Assembly: GCA_964551995.1 (NCBI GenBank)
Contig: CAZKFD010000001.1
Location: 52,390 to 116,389 of the forward strand
Source of the DNA: DATKJS01 sp964551995
Lineage (GTDB): Bacteria > Acidobacteriota > Aminicenantia > Aminicenantales > Saccharicenantaceae
DNA length: 64,000 bases
Direction: 5' to 3'
Under the pieces are notes generated by a model, which had not been told where the DNA came from, made no database searches, and saw only the letters and a program-made list of their open reading frames with translations. A program made the translations under genes and the position numbers. Positions 50,848-59,932 of the stretch are shown piece by piece. Each line of letters starts with the position of its first letter. The stretch's first letter is position 1.

Positions 50848-52755
50848 ATGAACGAATTTTCCTTCAAGTCCTTTTCGGAGATGACCGAGGCCGACTACGA
50901 GGAGGTCGGCTTCCGTTCCGGCCTCGAGATCCACCAGCAGCTCCTGACGGAGAAGAAGCTTTTCTGCCGCTGCCCGGCCGGCCGCTATAGCGGAAAGTAC
51001 AACGCCGAGATCCTCCGCCACATGCGCCCCACGCTCTCCGAGCTCGGGGAATACGACGGCACGGCCCTGATGGAGTTCAAGACCCGCAAGGAGATCATCT
51101 ACAGGATCAACCGTGACACCGTCTGCACCTACGAGATGGACGACACGCCGCCCTTCGAGCTCAACGAGGAGGCCCTCGACATCGCCCTCGGCGTCGCCAT
51201 GCTCTACAACCTCAACCTCGTCGACGAGCTCCATATCGCCCGCAAGCAGTACCTCGACGGCAGCATCCCGACCGGCTTCCAGCGGACGACGATCGTCGGC
51301 GTCGACGGCTGGATCCCCTACAAGGGCCGCCGCATCCGCATCGTCCAGCTCGGCCTCGAGGAGGACGCCTGCCGGGAGGTCAGCGACATCGGCCACCGCC
51401 GGACCTACCTCACCGACCGTCTCGGCATGCCGCTCATCGAGACCGTGACCGCTCCGGACATGCGCACGCCCCACGAGGTCGCCGACGTGGCCCAGATCTG
51501 CCGCCGCCTCGTCCGGAGCACCGGCCAGGTCCGGACCGGCATCGGCGCGGCGCGCGAGGACGTCAATGTCTCGGTGCGCGGCGGGACGCGCGTCGAGATC
51601 AAGGGCGTGCCCCGCATCCCGCGCATCCCTCTCCTGACCCACAGCGAGGCCATGCGGCAGTGGAACCTCCTCCGCCTCCGCGACGAGCTCCACCGGCGCG
51701 GCGTCACGGCGGAGGCCTTCCAATCGGGCCTCGAGGACGTCACCCGGATCCTTCAGAGGACGAGCTATCAGCCGGTCCGCAACGCCCTGGACGCGGGTTT
51801 CGTGGCCAACGGCGTCGTCCTCCGCGGCTACCGGGGGCTGCTCAACTGGCAGACGCAGGCCAACACCTATTTCTCGAAGGAGATCTCCGACCGGGTGCGC
51901 GTCGTCGCCTGCCTGACGAAGCTGCCCAACATCGTTCACTCCGACGACGCCTCCGAAACCCTCTCCAGCGCGGAGTGGGAGGCGATCCGCCGGGCGCTCA
52001 AGGCGACCAAGGAGGACACTCTTGTCATCGTGTGGGGCCCGAAGGACGACGCGAAAACGGGGGCCCAGGAGATCGCCATCCGGGCGCGGGAGGCGGCCGT
52101 GGGCATCCCCTCCGAAACGCGCCAGGCCTTCCACGACGGAACGAACGGCTTTGAGCGCATCCTCCCCGGACCCGACCGGATGTACCCCGACACCGACCTG
52201 CCGCCGAAGAAGGTGACCGAGGAGCGGCTGGAGCGAATCCGGGCTTCGCTTCCCGTGCCGGTCTGGACGCGGGAAGCGAACTACGCCGCCCTCGGCATCC
52301 CCGAGGACGTCATCCGCCCGCTGGCCATGTCGCGATTCGCCGGGCTTTTTGACGTCCTCGTCAACGACTGGAAGATCGACCCCACCGCGGCCTCGGTGGC
52401 CCTTATCCAGTTCCCGAAACGGATGCGGAGAAAAGGCCTGGACGCATCCTTTCTGACAGAAGATAACTTGAAGAGAATATTCGGGTTATACAAAGACGGA
52501 CGGATCTCCCGTGAGGGCATCTATCTGGCCATGCGCGGGGACCCCGCGGACGCGAGCGCCCCGGCCCCGCCGTCCGCCGCCGAGGTCGAAGCCGTCGTCC
52601 GCGGCGAGCTCGGGCGGCTGGGCTCGATGAAGATCCACAACCCGGACAAGAAGGCCCACATCCTGATGGGATTGGTCATGAGCCGGCTCAGGGGCCTCGT
52701 CGAGGGCCGCGCCGCGGCCGCCGTCGTCCGGGGCGTCCTCGAGGAGAACAGCTAG
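50848..52755 (+). CDS. gatE: Glutamyl-tRNA(Gln) amidotransferase subunit E, archaeal type
   Basis: 635 residues, the normal size of archaeal GatE. The GatB/E kinase-like cradle opens with VGFRSGLEIHQQLLTEKKLFCRCP and continues with PTLSELGEYDGTALMEFKTRKEI. The GatE-specific AspRS-type (GAD) insertion is present (GLLNWQTQANTYFSKEISDRVR to RILPGPDRMYPDTDLPPKKV), which separates it from bacterial GatB. A YqeY-like tail follows. GatE activates Glu-tRNA(Gln) with ATP, and GatD supplies ammonia, giving Gln-tRNA(Gln). It overlaps gatD by one base. GatDE is regarded as an archaeal system; its presence among bacterial genes is unusual. Confidence 0.95.
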   Translation: MNEFSFKSFSEMTEADYEEVGFRSGLEIHQQLLTEKKLFCRCPAGRYSGKYNAEILRHMRPTLSELGEYDGTALMEFKTRKEIIYRINRDTVCTYEMDDTPPFELNEEALDIALGVAMLYNLNLVDELHIARKQYLDGSIPTGFQRTTIVGVDGWIPYKGRRIRIVQLGLEEDACREVSDIGHRRTYLTDRLGMPLIETVTAPDMRTPHEVADVAQICRRLVRSTGQVRTGIGAAREDVNVSVRGGTRVEIKGVPRIPRIPLLTHSEAMRQWNLLRLRDELHRRGVTAEAFQSGLEDVTRILQRTSYQPVRNALDAGFVANGVVLRGYRGLLNWQTQANTYFSKEISDRVRVVACLTKLPNIVHSDDASETLSSAEWEAIRRALKATKEDTLVIVWGPKDDAKTGAQEIAIRAREAAVGIPSETRQAFHDGTNGFERILPGPDRMYPDTDLPPKKVTEERLERIRASLPVPVWTREANYAALGIPEDVIRPLAMSRFAGLFDVLVNDWKIDPTAASVALIQFPKRMRRKGLDASFLTEDNLKRIFGLYKDGRISREGIYLAMRGDPADASAPAPPSAAEVEAVVRGELGRLGSMKIHNPDKKAHILMGLVMSRLRGLVEGRAAAAVVRGVLEENS

Positions 52756-54143
52756 TGGCCGCCGACGATTCCTATAAGGGATACAAGGGTGCGGCTCTCG
52801 CAACCCTGAAGAATTTCCAGGCCCTGGTCTGGAGCGACGTCGAGATCAGGACCTCGAGGGGCGCGTATACGGGCATCATCCTGCCGCGCTCGGAGACGGC
52901 CGACGCGGAGCACGTCGTGCTTAAACTCCGCTCCGGCTACAACATCGGCCTCCTGGCCCGCTCGATCGAGGCCGTCACGATCCTCGGCCGCAAGGAGGCC
53001 CGCTATAAGATCCCGGAGAAGGAGTTCCCTTACGATCCGGTCAAGCCCCGGGTCAAGCTCCTCGGCACGGGCGGAACGATCGCCAGCCGCCTCGACTACC
53101 GGACGGGTGCGGTCATCCCGGCCTTCACGCCGGGCGAGCTCTACGGCTCGGTGCCCGAGCTGGCCGACATCTGCAACCTTGAGACCGAGAAACTCTACGG
53201 CGTCTTCAGCGAGAACATGGGGCCCGAGCAGTGGATCGGCACGGCCCGGGCCATCGGCGGCGAGATCGAGAAGGGCGTCCGGGGTATCGTCATCGGTCAC
53301 GGCACGGACACCATGCACCACACGGCGGCCATCCTGTCCTTCATGGTCCAGAATTCGCCGGTACCCATCGTCATGGTCGGCTCCCAGCGGTCCTCGGACC
53401 GGCCCTCGTCCGATGCCGCCCTCAACCTTATGCACAGCGTCAAGACGGCGGCCGAGAGCGACATCGCCGAGGTCATGGTCTGCATGTTCGGCCCGACGTC
53501 CGACATGTACGGTCTCCTCCACCGCGGCACCCGGGTCCGGAAGATGCACTCGAGCTACCGTTCGACCTTCCGCACGATCGGCGACATCCCCATCGCCATG
53601 GTCAACCGGAAGGAGATCATGCCCCTGCGCCAGGATTACAAGCGGCGGCGCGAGGACCGGGATGTCCGCATCAACACGGCCTTCGACGACCGTATCAGCA
53701 TCGTCTATTATTACCCGAACATGAAGCCCGACATCATCGACTCCCTCATCGACAACGGCTACCGGGGCATCATCATCGCCGGCACCGGCCTGGGCCACGT
53801 CAACAAGCCGCTCTACCCCTCGCTCAAGAAATGCCGCGACCGGGGGATTGCCGTCTACATGACCGTCCAGACGCTCTGGGGATACGTTCAGATGTACGTG
53901 TACGACACGGGCCGCGACATGATGGAGCTCGGCGTCATCCCGGCCGCCAACATGCTGCCTGAGGTCGCCTACGTCAAGCTCGGCTGGGCCCTCGGCCAAT
54001 CGTCCGATCCGGAGGAGGTCCGCAGGATCATGCTGACTCCGATTGCCGGCGAGATCACGGAGAGGGAGCCGTCGAACGGGTACCTCATCTTCCAGGGCGG
54101 CATCCCCGAGGTCGAAGAATTCATCTCGACCATCAAGAAATAG
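52755..54143 (+). CDS. gatD: Glutamyl-tRNA(Gln) amidotransferase subunit D, archaeal type
   Basis: 462 residues from a GTG that shares its first G with the last base of the gatE stop. An N-terminal beta-barrel (about 15-90) typical of GatD precedes an L-asparaginase-like domain: LLGTGGTIASRLDYRTGAV (Thr108), then GHGTDTMHHTA (Thr184-Asp185), and a C-terminal half with GTGLGHVNKPLYPSL. It releases ammonia from glutamine or asparagine for GatE. The barrel separates it from cytosolic asparaginases. Together with gatE it forms a complete two-gene unit. GatA, GatB and GatC are not in the window. Confidence 0.95.
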   Translation: MAADDSYKGYKGAALATLKNFQALVWSDVEIRTSRGAYTGIILPRSETADAEHVVLKLRSGYNIGLLARSIEAVTILGRKEARYKIPEKEFPYDPVKPRVKLLGTGGTIASRLDYRTGAVIPAFTPGELYGSVPELADICNLETEKLYGVFSENMGPEQWIGTARAIGGEIEKGVRGIVIGHGTDTMHHTAAILSFMVQNSPVPIVMVGSQRSSDRPSSDAALNLMHSVKTAAESDIAEVMVCMFGPTSDMYGLLHRGTRVRKMHSSYRSTFRTIGDIPIAMVNRKEIMPLRQDYKRRREDRDVRINTAFDDRISIVYYYPNMKPDIIDSLIDNGYRGIIIAGTGLGHVNKPLYPSLKKCRDRGIAVYMTVQTLWGYVQMYVYDTGRDMMELGVIPAANMLPEVAYVKLGWALGQSSDPEEVRRIMLTPIAGEITEREPSNGYLIFQGGIPEVEEFISTIKK

Positions 54144-54161
54144 GTTCGCCCCGAATTCCTG

Positions 54162-54190
54162 TTGACAAAGCCCCGCTCTCCAATTATCAT
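54162..54190 (+). promoter_or_regulatory. Promoter of the outer-membrane barrel gene
   Basis: TTGACA (54162-54167), 17-base spacer, TATCAT (54185-54190): nearly consensus. The leader before the ATG at 54312 is about 115 nt. Confidence 0.65.
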
Positions 54191-54311
54191 TCTCCCGCTA
54201 GTTTGCCCGCAGGCGGAAAGTGCCGGTTGGGAGGTGGGAATCGGGCAACAATCCGTATCGGTTTATGCGTCGCATGGATCATTCAACCTCATATCCGTGA
54301 AAGGAATCATG

Positions 54312-54923
54312 ATGAAAAAGCTTTCTCTTCTCTTGGCGCTTCTCCTCGTCCTGGGCGCCGCGACCGTGGCCTTCGCGGGGATCGTCGATGGAAAAAAGTT
54401 CGAACTGAGCACGGCCCTGTCCTTCGAGTCGATAAGTTTTCATTATCCGGGCGAGCCCGCGGGCTTCGAGGACACGATCTCTTTTATCAATCTCCCCATC
54501 CGCTTCGGCTGGTTCATCTGGCAGGGGCTGGAGTTCGAGCCGGAGCTGATGCTGACGAGGTATCATTCACACTATGTCGATCCGGGCAACTACGATGAAA
54601 AATACAGCGAGACGGGCTGGGTGCTCTCCGGAAACCTGCTCTATAATTTTAAGCTGAAGAACTCCCCGTTCGTGCCCTTCGTCCTGGCCGGGTTCGGCTT
54701 CGGGAACGGGATTCCCTTCGCGGGCTATACGGAAAGATATGACCCCGGAGCCAAGTCGAGCACCCCGAACCTTGGTGTCGGCGTCAGGTACCTGTTCGGC
54801 CATATCGGGGCCCTTCGCCTGGAATACCGCTATCGCCATTTCCGGATCAACGATCCGTATGAGGGGGAGATCGACCACGTCACGATGAACTCGGTCTTCG
54901 TGGGGATGTCGCTGTTCTTCTGA
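54312..54923 (+). CDS. Outer-membrane beta-barrel protein
   Basis: 203 residues. Two ATGs are adjacent (54309 and 54312); the second is preferred because AAAGGA is six bases upstream. Signal peptide MKKLSLLLALLLVLGAATVAFAG. The mature chain alternates short turns and amphipathic strands (LEFEPELMLTRYHSHYVD, FVPFVLAGFGFGNGIPFAGY, ALRLEYRYRHFRI) and ends SVFVGMSLFF with a terminal Phe. It is a small barrel of the OmpW/OMP_b-brl sort; no function can be assigned. A near-consensus promoter suggests high expression. Confidence 0.8.
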   Translation: MKKLSLLLALLLVLGAATVAFAGIVDGKKFELSTALSFESISFHYPGEPAGFEDTISFINLPIRFGWFIWQGLEFEPELMLTRYHSHYVDPGNYDEKYSETGWVLSGNLLYNFKLKNSPFVPFVLAGFGFGNGIPFAGYTERYDPGAKSSTPNLGVGVRYLFGHIGALRLEYRYRHFRINDPYEGEIDHVTMNSVFVGMSLFF

Positions 54924-54993
54924 GGCGGGCGAGCACGGTCAAGACAACAGAGCGATAAGAGAGTCGGAAAGGCGAACCGCAGCTCCCGGGCTC

Positions 54994-55728
54994 TCAGCCC
55001 TTGAGGAACTGCAGGGTCCGGGGCTCGCGCTCCAGGTGGTAGATGATCAGGGCCTGAAGGGTCTTGCGGACCCGGCCGATCTCGGCCGCCCTCGCGCACG
55101 GCCGTCCGGCGCTTTTGTCGGGAGGGTTCTTCCGGACCCAGCAGAGGAAGGCCGGGGTTTCGCCGTCCACTTCGTCCTTCTTCACCGGGGCGCAGTCCGG
55201 GCAGTAGGCTCCGTCCCTCCGGGGAGCAAGATATCCAGGGCCGAGGGGCCTGCGGCATTTCAGGCACGCGCCGAGGTCGGGAAGAAAGCCGTTGATCTGT
55301 AGAAGCCACGCCTCGAAGTAGGCGGCCGTGAACTCCCTGTCGGCGCCCTCCCGGAGGCACCGGAGCGTCGTGAGGAGGAGGCGGTACAATACATCCTCCT
55401 TGGCCCGGACGGGCGCGAACTCCTCGACGAGCTCCGCGAAGTAGGCCAGTAAGAAGGCCGTCGGCGGGTCCCTCTGCATCTCGAAGAACGACTCGAGGAG
55501 GTCGCAGGCGGAGATGGTGACGAAGTCGCGGCGCTCTTTCTCGTAATAGAAGGCGCGGACGACGGACATGGGTTCGAGGCTGCTCCCGAACCGGTTGCCG
55601 AACTTGCGGGCGCCCTTGGCCACACCGCGGATGACGCCCCGGTCGCGGCAAAAGAGGACGACGGTCTTGTCCTGGCCCCCCGAGACCGCCGTCCGGAGGA
55701 CGATGGCTTCGGCTTGATCGTTGGGCAT
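54994..55728 (-). CDS. recO: DNA repair protein RecO
   Basis: 244 residues from the ATG at 55728. RecO helps load RecA at gaps through RecFOR and anneals single strands. The OB-fold N-terminus is EAIVLRTAVSGGQDKTVVLFCRDRGVIRGVAKGARK, with the LEPMSVVRAFYYEKERRDF strand; the C-terminal helical domain carries a zinc site C155-x-x-C158 ... C176-x-x-C179. Length is typical. It overlaps no neighbour, but lies 32 bp downstream of the RodZ-like gene on the same strand, so the two are probably co-transcribed. Confidence 0.9.
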   Translation of the reverse strand: MPNDQAEAIVLRTAVSGGQDKTVVLFCRDRGVIRGVAKGARKFGNRFGSSLEPMSVVRAFYYEKERRDFVTISACDLLESFFEMQRDPPTAFLLAYFAELVEEFAPVRAKEDVLYRLLLTTLRCLREGADREFTAAYFEAWLLQINGFLPDLGACLKCRRPLGPGYLAPRRDGAYCPDCAPVKKDEVDGETPAFLCWVRKNPPDKSAGRPCARAAEIGRVRKTLQALIIYHLEREPRTLQFLKG

Positions 55729-55760
55729 GGGTCTCGCGGTCCGCAGCCTCGCGGACCGGC

Positions 55761-56585
55761 TCAGTGGGCCGGCCCGGAGGGTTCTTCCACCTGCAGGAAA
55801 TCCTTGAGGTTGTCGAGAGCTATCCGCACGTCTTTGACGACGTCGCCCCGCTTGCCGAGCGCTTTCCCCGGCTTGCCGTTGAGCTGGAACGTCATCCCGC
55901 CGGCGTTCCCCACGTCGAGGCGGATCTCCTTTTCGGCCTGGACCCGGACCTGCCCGCCTGCCAGGTACAGGCCGTTGAGCTTCAGGGCGCCGTCGGCGTA
56001 GGCCTGTATCCAGGTGTCGGCCTGGAACGAGATGTCCATCGTCAGGCCCTTCCATTCCTCCTTGGCCGGCTCGGCCGCCGGCTTTTCGGTCGCGGCCTTC
56101 TCGGCCGGGGCCGGGGGCGGGGGCGGGACGTAGGCCGGGGCCCGCTGGGCCTGCGCGAGGGCCGCAGCGCTCTTCGGGGCGCGGACAGGCTGAGGCCGGG
56201 GCGGGCGGGACCTCCAGAGGAACATCAGGGCTACGAGGATGAGGATGATCCCGGCGCCGATGACGGCTGTGATCAGGACCCTGTTCGTCCTGGCCAGAGT
56301 CCGAAGCGAGCCGCCGTTCGCGGCGGCCCCCCGGCTCCGGCCCTGGTCGCCCAGGAGCCCGGCCTCCTCGTATCGGGCGAGAACCTCTTTCTCGTCGAGG
56401 CCGATGTATCTCGAGTAGGTCCGGATGATCCCCTTGATGAAAAACCCCCCCGGCATGTCTCCCAGCCGGTCGTTCTCGAGGGCTTCGAGGTATCGGCCGA
56501 CGATCTTGGTGGACGAAGCCATCTCCTCGAGGGAGATGTTCCGGAATTCCCTCTCCTTCTTGAGATCGCTGCCCAGGGATGCCAC
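55761..56585 (-). CDS. RodZ-like protein (HTH_25, membrane helix, DUF4115)
   Basis: 274 residues. The N-terminal Cro/CI-type helix-turn-helix (about 3-75; LGSDLKKEREFRNISLEEMASSTKI) is the RodZ form that binds MreB, followed by a membrane helix (about 103-126; VLITAVIGAGIILILVALMFLW), a Pro/Ala-rich spacer and a C-terminal periplasmic beta-domain DUF4115 (WIQAYADGALKLNGLYLAGGQ). RodZ anchors the rod-shape cytoskeleton to the membrane. The gene is grouped with recO. Some relatives act as regulators, so the cell-shape role is likely but not proven. Confidence 0.85.
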   Translation of the reverse strand: MASLGSDLKKEREFRNISLEEMASSTKIVGRYLEALENDRLGDMPGGFFIKGIIRTYSRYIGLDEKEVLARYEEAGLLGDQGRSRGAAANGGSLRTLARTNRVLITAVIGAGIILILVALMFLWRSRPPRPQPVRAPKSAAALAQAQRAPAYVPPPPPAPAEKAATEKPAAEPAKEEWKGLTMDISFQADTWIQAYADGALKLNGLYLAGGQVRVQAEKEIRLDVGNAGGMTFQLNGKPGKALGKRGDVVKDVRIALDNLKDFLQVEEPSGPAH

Positions 56586-56647
56586 GGGAAAAAATTCTAA
56601 GGCAATCGTCCCCGCCTGTCAACCGGCGGCCGGCCCGCGCGGTCGCC

Positions 56648-58771
56648 CTATTTTTTCTGGAGCGCCGCGACGATCTTCTTGACCTCTTCCTGCTTGTCGT
56701 TCAGCTTCAGCGAAGCCTCGAAGGCGTTCAGGGCCTGCTCCCTCTGGCCGAGTTTCATGAAGCACGTCCCGAGCGCGTTGAGGAGAACGGTGTCGCTGTT
56801 GTAGATCGTGTTGGCGGCGAGAAGGTCCTTGACCGCGGCCTCGTAATCGGCCTTCGCCATCGTCGCCAGTCCCGTGATCAGGAAATAGTCGTATTTGCCC
56901 TTCTCGTCGCCCTTCAGGGTCTCGACGACGGACAGGGCCTCGTCGAACTTGTGGGCTTTGAGCAAGAACCGGGCGTATTCGCTGGCGCCCTCCTTGTAGT
57001 TCGGGTTCCCGTTGAAGCCCAGGGCGTATTCCGCTTCCGCCTTGTCTCTGAGGCCAAGTTTGTCGTATTGGCGGGCCAGTTCGTAATGCAGATAGAACTG
57101 GTTGGTCAGGGAGAAACCCTTGGCGCTGGCGATCGGATGGGCGATGGCCTTGTCGGGCGAGATGACGAATTGGGCGCTCTTTGCGTCGAGCACCTTCCTG
57201 TCGGGACCGAGGAGGCTCAGGTTGAGCTCATAATAATCCGGCACGAGCTCAGAAGCAGGAATGGAGGATGTCAGGCTCATGATTCTGTGGTAAGGGGAAT
57301 CGGCCAAGCGCATCGTATAGTTCTTGACCGTCGGCTCCTTGCTCAGCCCCTTCACCTCGATGCCGATCTCCCCGTTCTGCCAGAGATCGGAGGACACATC
57401 GCTCACGGAGAACATGAGATCGATCTCGTCGCCCGAGCCGAAAGCCATCTTGGGATCGACGACGAGCTTCTGGGTCATCGTCTTGAAGGGGATGAGGATG
57501 TCGGGCGGGAAGGACCGGATCTTGTAGCCCAGGAAGGGGCCGTTGATGGAGGGAGAACCGCCGATCTCGGGGACGGTGATGGACCTTTCGAAGACGGTGA
57601 ACTCTTTGGCCACGGTATTCTGAACGAGGACGGCGAGCTTGTATTGCCCCGGACAAACGGGGAATGCGTCCTCCAGGGCGATTCCGTTCTGGCGGTAGCG
57701 GCTGATCTCTGAGGAAGGGAAGGCAATGGATAAATCCCTGGAATACTGGAAGACGACTTCGTCGCCGCGGCGCAGGCTCACGTCGAGCTTGAAATCGCTG
57801 TAATACTGGCTCTTGGGCTCGTAGAGGTCCACGGACAGTTTCTGGGGAACGATGCTGAAATGGACGAAGGGCTGGTCGAGACCCGGGTCCAGAATGACTG
57901 TCGCCCAGCCGTTATTCTCGATGTAATTCGTCAAATATTCCGTGCTGACCAGACCCTTGTAGTCGAAGAAGTGGGTGGCGTAAGTCGGGTTGAGGCTCTT
58001 GTAGGGCGATTCCGCAATGGTGGCGAAGAGCTCGGCCGCCCGGGAGGTCGGCTGGTAGCCGTAGGCGGACTCGCCGGGGATGAGATTGGTCGCGATGTTG
58101 GCCAGGGCCGGCGCGAACTGCTGGATGGTGTCATGAATAGTTTCGTAGTCGTCCGGATCCAGAGTCCGGAGGCTGGCCAAGGGCTCGAGGAGCGACGCCG
58201 GCCCGTCGACGAACGGGTCGTAGAGCTTGTATTCTCCGAAACCGTTCTTCTGGAAGAAGATCAGCCCGAAGTAATTGGGCAAGCCCTTGCTGATGTCTCC
58301 GTAGTAGTACCAGACTTCGCAGGGGACGATCCCCTGCGTCGCCGGATACCGGTCGTAGCTGACCGGCTCGCCCAGGATCATCCAGATCCGGCCGCGGTCG
58401 GTCATCCAGCCCGGGCGCCCCGAATTGAAATATTTGTTGACGTGCTCGAACCGCTTGATGATTTCCTCTTTATACTCGTTCTCAGGCGTCCCGGGCGTCG
58501 GGTCGCGAAGCTTCCAGAAATCCTCAATGAATATGTCGCGATCGCGGTCGTTCTGCAGCTCGAGGAAGACATCCCGTTCCTGGGGGCTGATGATGTAGGC
58601 GGCGAGCTTGAGGAATTCCTGGTACCTTGGGTCGAGGGTTTTGATGTCCACGGACCGGCGTTTTTCCGTCTTGGCCGTGGCCGCCGGGGCCGTGGTCTTC
58701 TGCGGCGCCGGCCATCCCCAAGGCACGAGGAGAGCCAGACACAGGAAGAGCATCCCGATGCGCTTGTTCAT
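56648..58771 (-). CDS. GWxTD-domain protein with TPR-like C-terminus
   Basis: 707 residues from the ATG at 58771; a GTG at 58786 is an alternative. Signal peptide at about 1-22. The GWxTD domain (about 60-230) contains the name motif in RPGWMTDRGRIWMILGEP and the YDRYPATQGIVPCEVWYY strand. Central beta-rich regions follow and the last 150 residues contain TPR-like helices (HYELARQYDKLGLRDKAEAEYALG, LLNALGTCFMKLGQREQALNAFEASL). The family is frequent in Acidobacteriota and related phyla, and its function is unknown. It heads a run of three TPR-bearing secreted proteins on the same strand. Confidence 0.88.
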   Translation of the reverse strand: MNKRIGMLFLCLALLVPWGWPAPQKTTAPAATAKTEKRRSVDIKTLDPRYQEFLKLAAYIISPQERDVFLELQNDRDRDIFIEDFWKLRDPTPGTPENEYKEEIIKRFEHVNKYFNSGRPGWMTDRGRIWMILGEPVSYDRYPATQGIVPCEVWYYYGDISKGLPNYFGLIFFQKNGFGEYKLYDPFVDGPASLLEPLASLRTLDPDDYETIHDTIQQFAPALANIATNLIPGESAYGYQPTSRAAELFATIAESPYKSLNPTYATHFFDYKGLVSTEYLTNYIENNGWATVILDPGLDQPFVHFSIVPQKLSVDLYEPKSQYYSDFKLDVSLRRGDEVVFQYSRDLSIAFPSSEISRYRQNGIALEDAFPVCPGQYKLAVLVQNTVAKEFTVFERSITVPEIGGSPSINGPFLGYKIRSFPPDILIPFKTMTQKLVVDPKMAFGSGDEIDLMFSVSDVSSDLWQNGEIGIEVKGLSKEPTVKNYTMRLADSPYHRIMSLTSSIPASELVPDYYELNLSLLGPDRKVLDAKSAQFVISPDKAIAHPIASAKGFSLTNQFYLHYELARQYDKLGLRDKAEAEYALGFNGNPNYKEGASEYARFLLKAHKFDEALSVVETLKGDEKGKYDYFLITGLATMAKADYEAAVKDLLAANTIYNSDTVLLNALGTCFMKLGQREQALNAFEASLKLNDKQEEVKKIVAALQKK

Positions 58772-58890
58772 AGCCTTCAACCTCACGGCGAACTCGTCCC
58801 CCCGTCCGGTACGGGCGCCGGACGGATGAGGGGTGAACTTATCTTATAACTCCCGGGGGCGCGATTTCGTTCGATTGTCCCGCGGAGAAG

Positions 58891-59808
58891 TCATTTTTTC
58901 TTCAAGTAGTCGAGGAACCCTTTCACCTGGGTGGACCGGTCCGAATCCGGGTCCACCTTGAGGTATTGCTCGAAGGTCGCGATAGCCTTCTCCTTGTTCT
59001 CCTGCGCTGTGTAGGTCAGGCCCAGCTGATAGATCGCGTCGGCGTTTGTCGGTTCGAGCTCGACCGCCTTCTCGAAATATTTTTGGGCCTCAGGAAGCTT
59101 CGAGGTCTTGTAGAAGGCCAGGCCGACCGAATACACGAGGTTGGAATCCGAGATCTTGTCGATCTGGACCTTGTTGTACCATTCAAGAGCCTTGTCCGTG
59201 TCGCCGCGGTTGGCGTAACAGTTGCCGATGCTGATGATGGACTCAACGTCGTCGGGGTTCTTGGCCAGGACCTGCTTGTAGGCCGCTTCGGCCTCGTCGT
59301 ACTTTTCGAGGAGGAAATAGCTGTTGCCGATGTTTCTCCAGATGAAATAGGCGTCGGGATACTTCGTGAAGAAGGCCTTGTAGGCCTCGATGGCTGGGGC
59401 ATAGTCTTTCTTGTCGTAGAGGTCGTTGGCCGCGATGAGGTCCTTCCTCATGTCGTCGGTGACGACCAACCCCTCGACCTTCTTCATGACCACCGTCATT
59501 TCCCTGTACCGCTCGAACTGGTTCATCTGCAGGGACTTGTGGACGGGCAGGTAGCCGACCTTGTCGAAATCGATGTTCCACATCCCGGTCCGCATCCAGG
59601 CGCCGACCCACCGGCCGTCCTTGCCTGTCGTCAGATCGAAGCCGCCGTTCCATTTGGGGCAGAAGAGCTTGACCCGGACGCCTTCAATGGGTTTGCCCTG
59701 TTCGTCGACGACAATCCCCGGCACCCGTCCCTGGCCCTTCCAGTCCTGGGCGGGCAACGCCGACACGGTCAACAGGACGAACAATGCGGTCCAAACGGCT
59801 CTCTTCAT
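58891..59808 (-). CDS. Secreted TPR protein with carboxypeptidase-regulatory-like domain
   Basis: 305 residues; GGAGG precedes the ATG at 59808. Signal peptide (AVWTALFVLLTVSALPAQ), then a CarboxypepD_reg-like beta-sandwich (about 28-105; GIVVDEQGKPIEGVRVKLFC, VGAWMRTGMWNIDFDKVGYL), then four to five TPRs (about 125-300; DAYFIWRNIGNSYFLLEKYDEAEAAYKQVL and AIYQLGLTYTAQENKEKAIATFEQYL). TPRs usually carry protein contacts. Shares its organisation with the adjacent GWxTD and sulfatase proteins; function unknown. Confidence 0.82.
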   Translation of the reverse strand: MKRAVWTALFVLLTVSALPAQDWKGQGRVPGIVVDEQGKPIEGVRVKLFCPKWNGGFDLTTGKDGRWVGAWMRTGMWNIDFDKVGYLPVHKSLQMNQFERYREMTVVMKKVEGLVVTDDMRKDLIAANDLYDKKDYAPAIEAYKAFFTKYPDAYFIWRNIGNSYFLLEKYDEAEAAYKQVLAKNPDDVESIISIGNCYANRGDTDKALEWYNKVQIDKISDSNLVYSVGLAFYKTSKLPEAQKYFEKAVELEPTNADAIYQLGLTYTAQENKEKAIATFEQYLKVDPDSDRSTQVKGFLDYLKKK

Positions 59809-59932
59809 TTCTGACCTCCGGATGATATTATAAATAAAATAAATAGCAGCCGACCTCTGGGTCCGTTTTCTGTTCCTTTCATCCGAACCTCTAAAAAATC
59901 ATTTTAACACAGGACGGACCGTAAAAAAAGCC

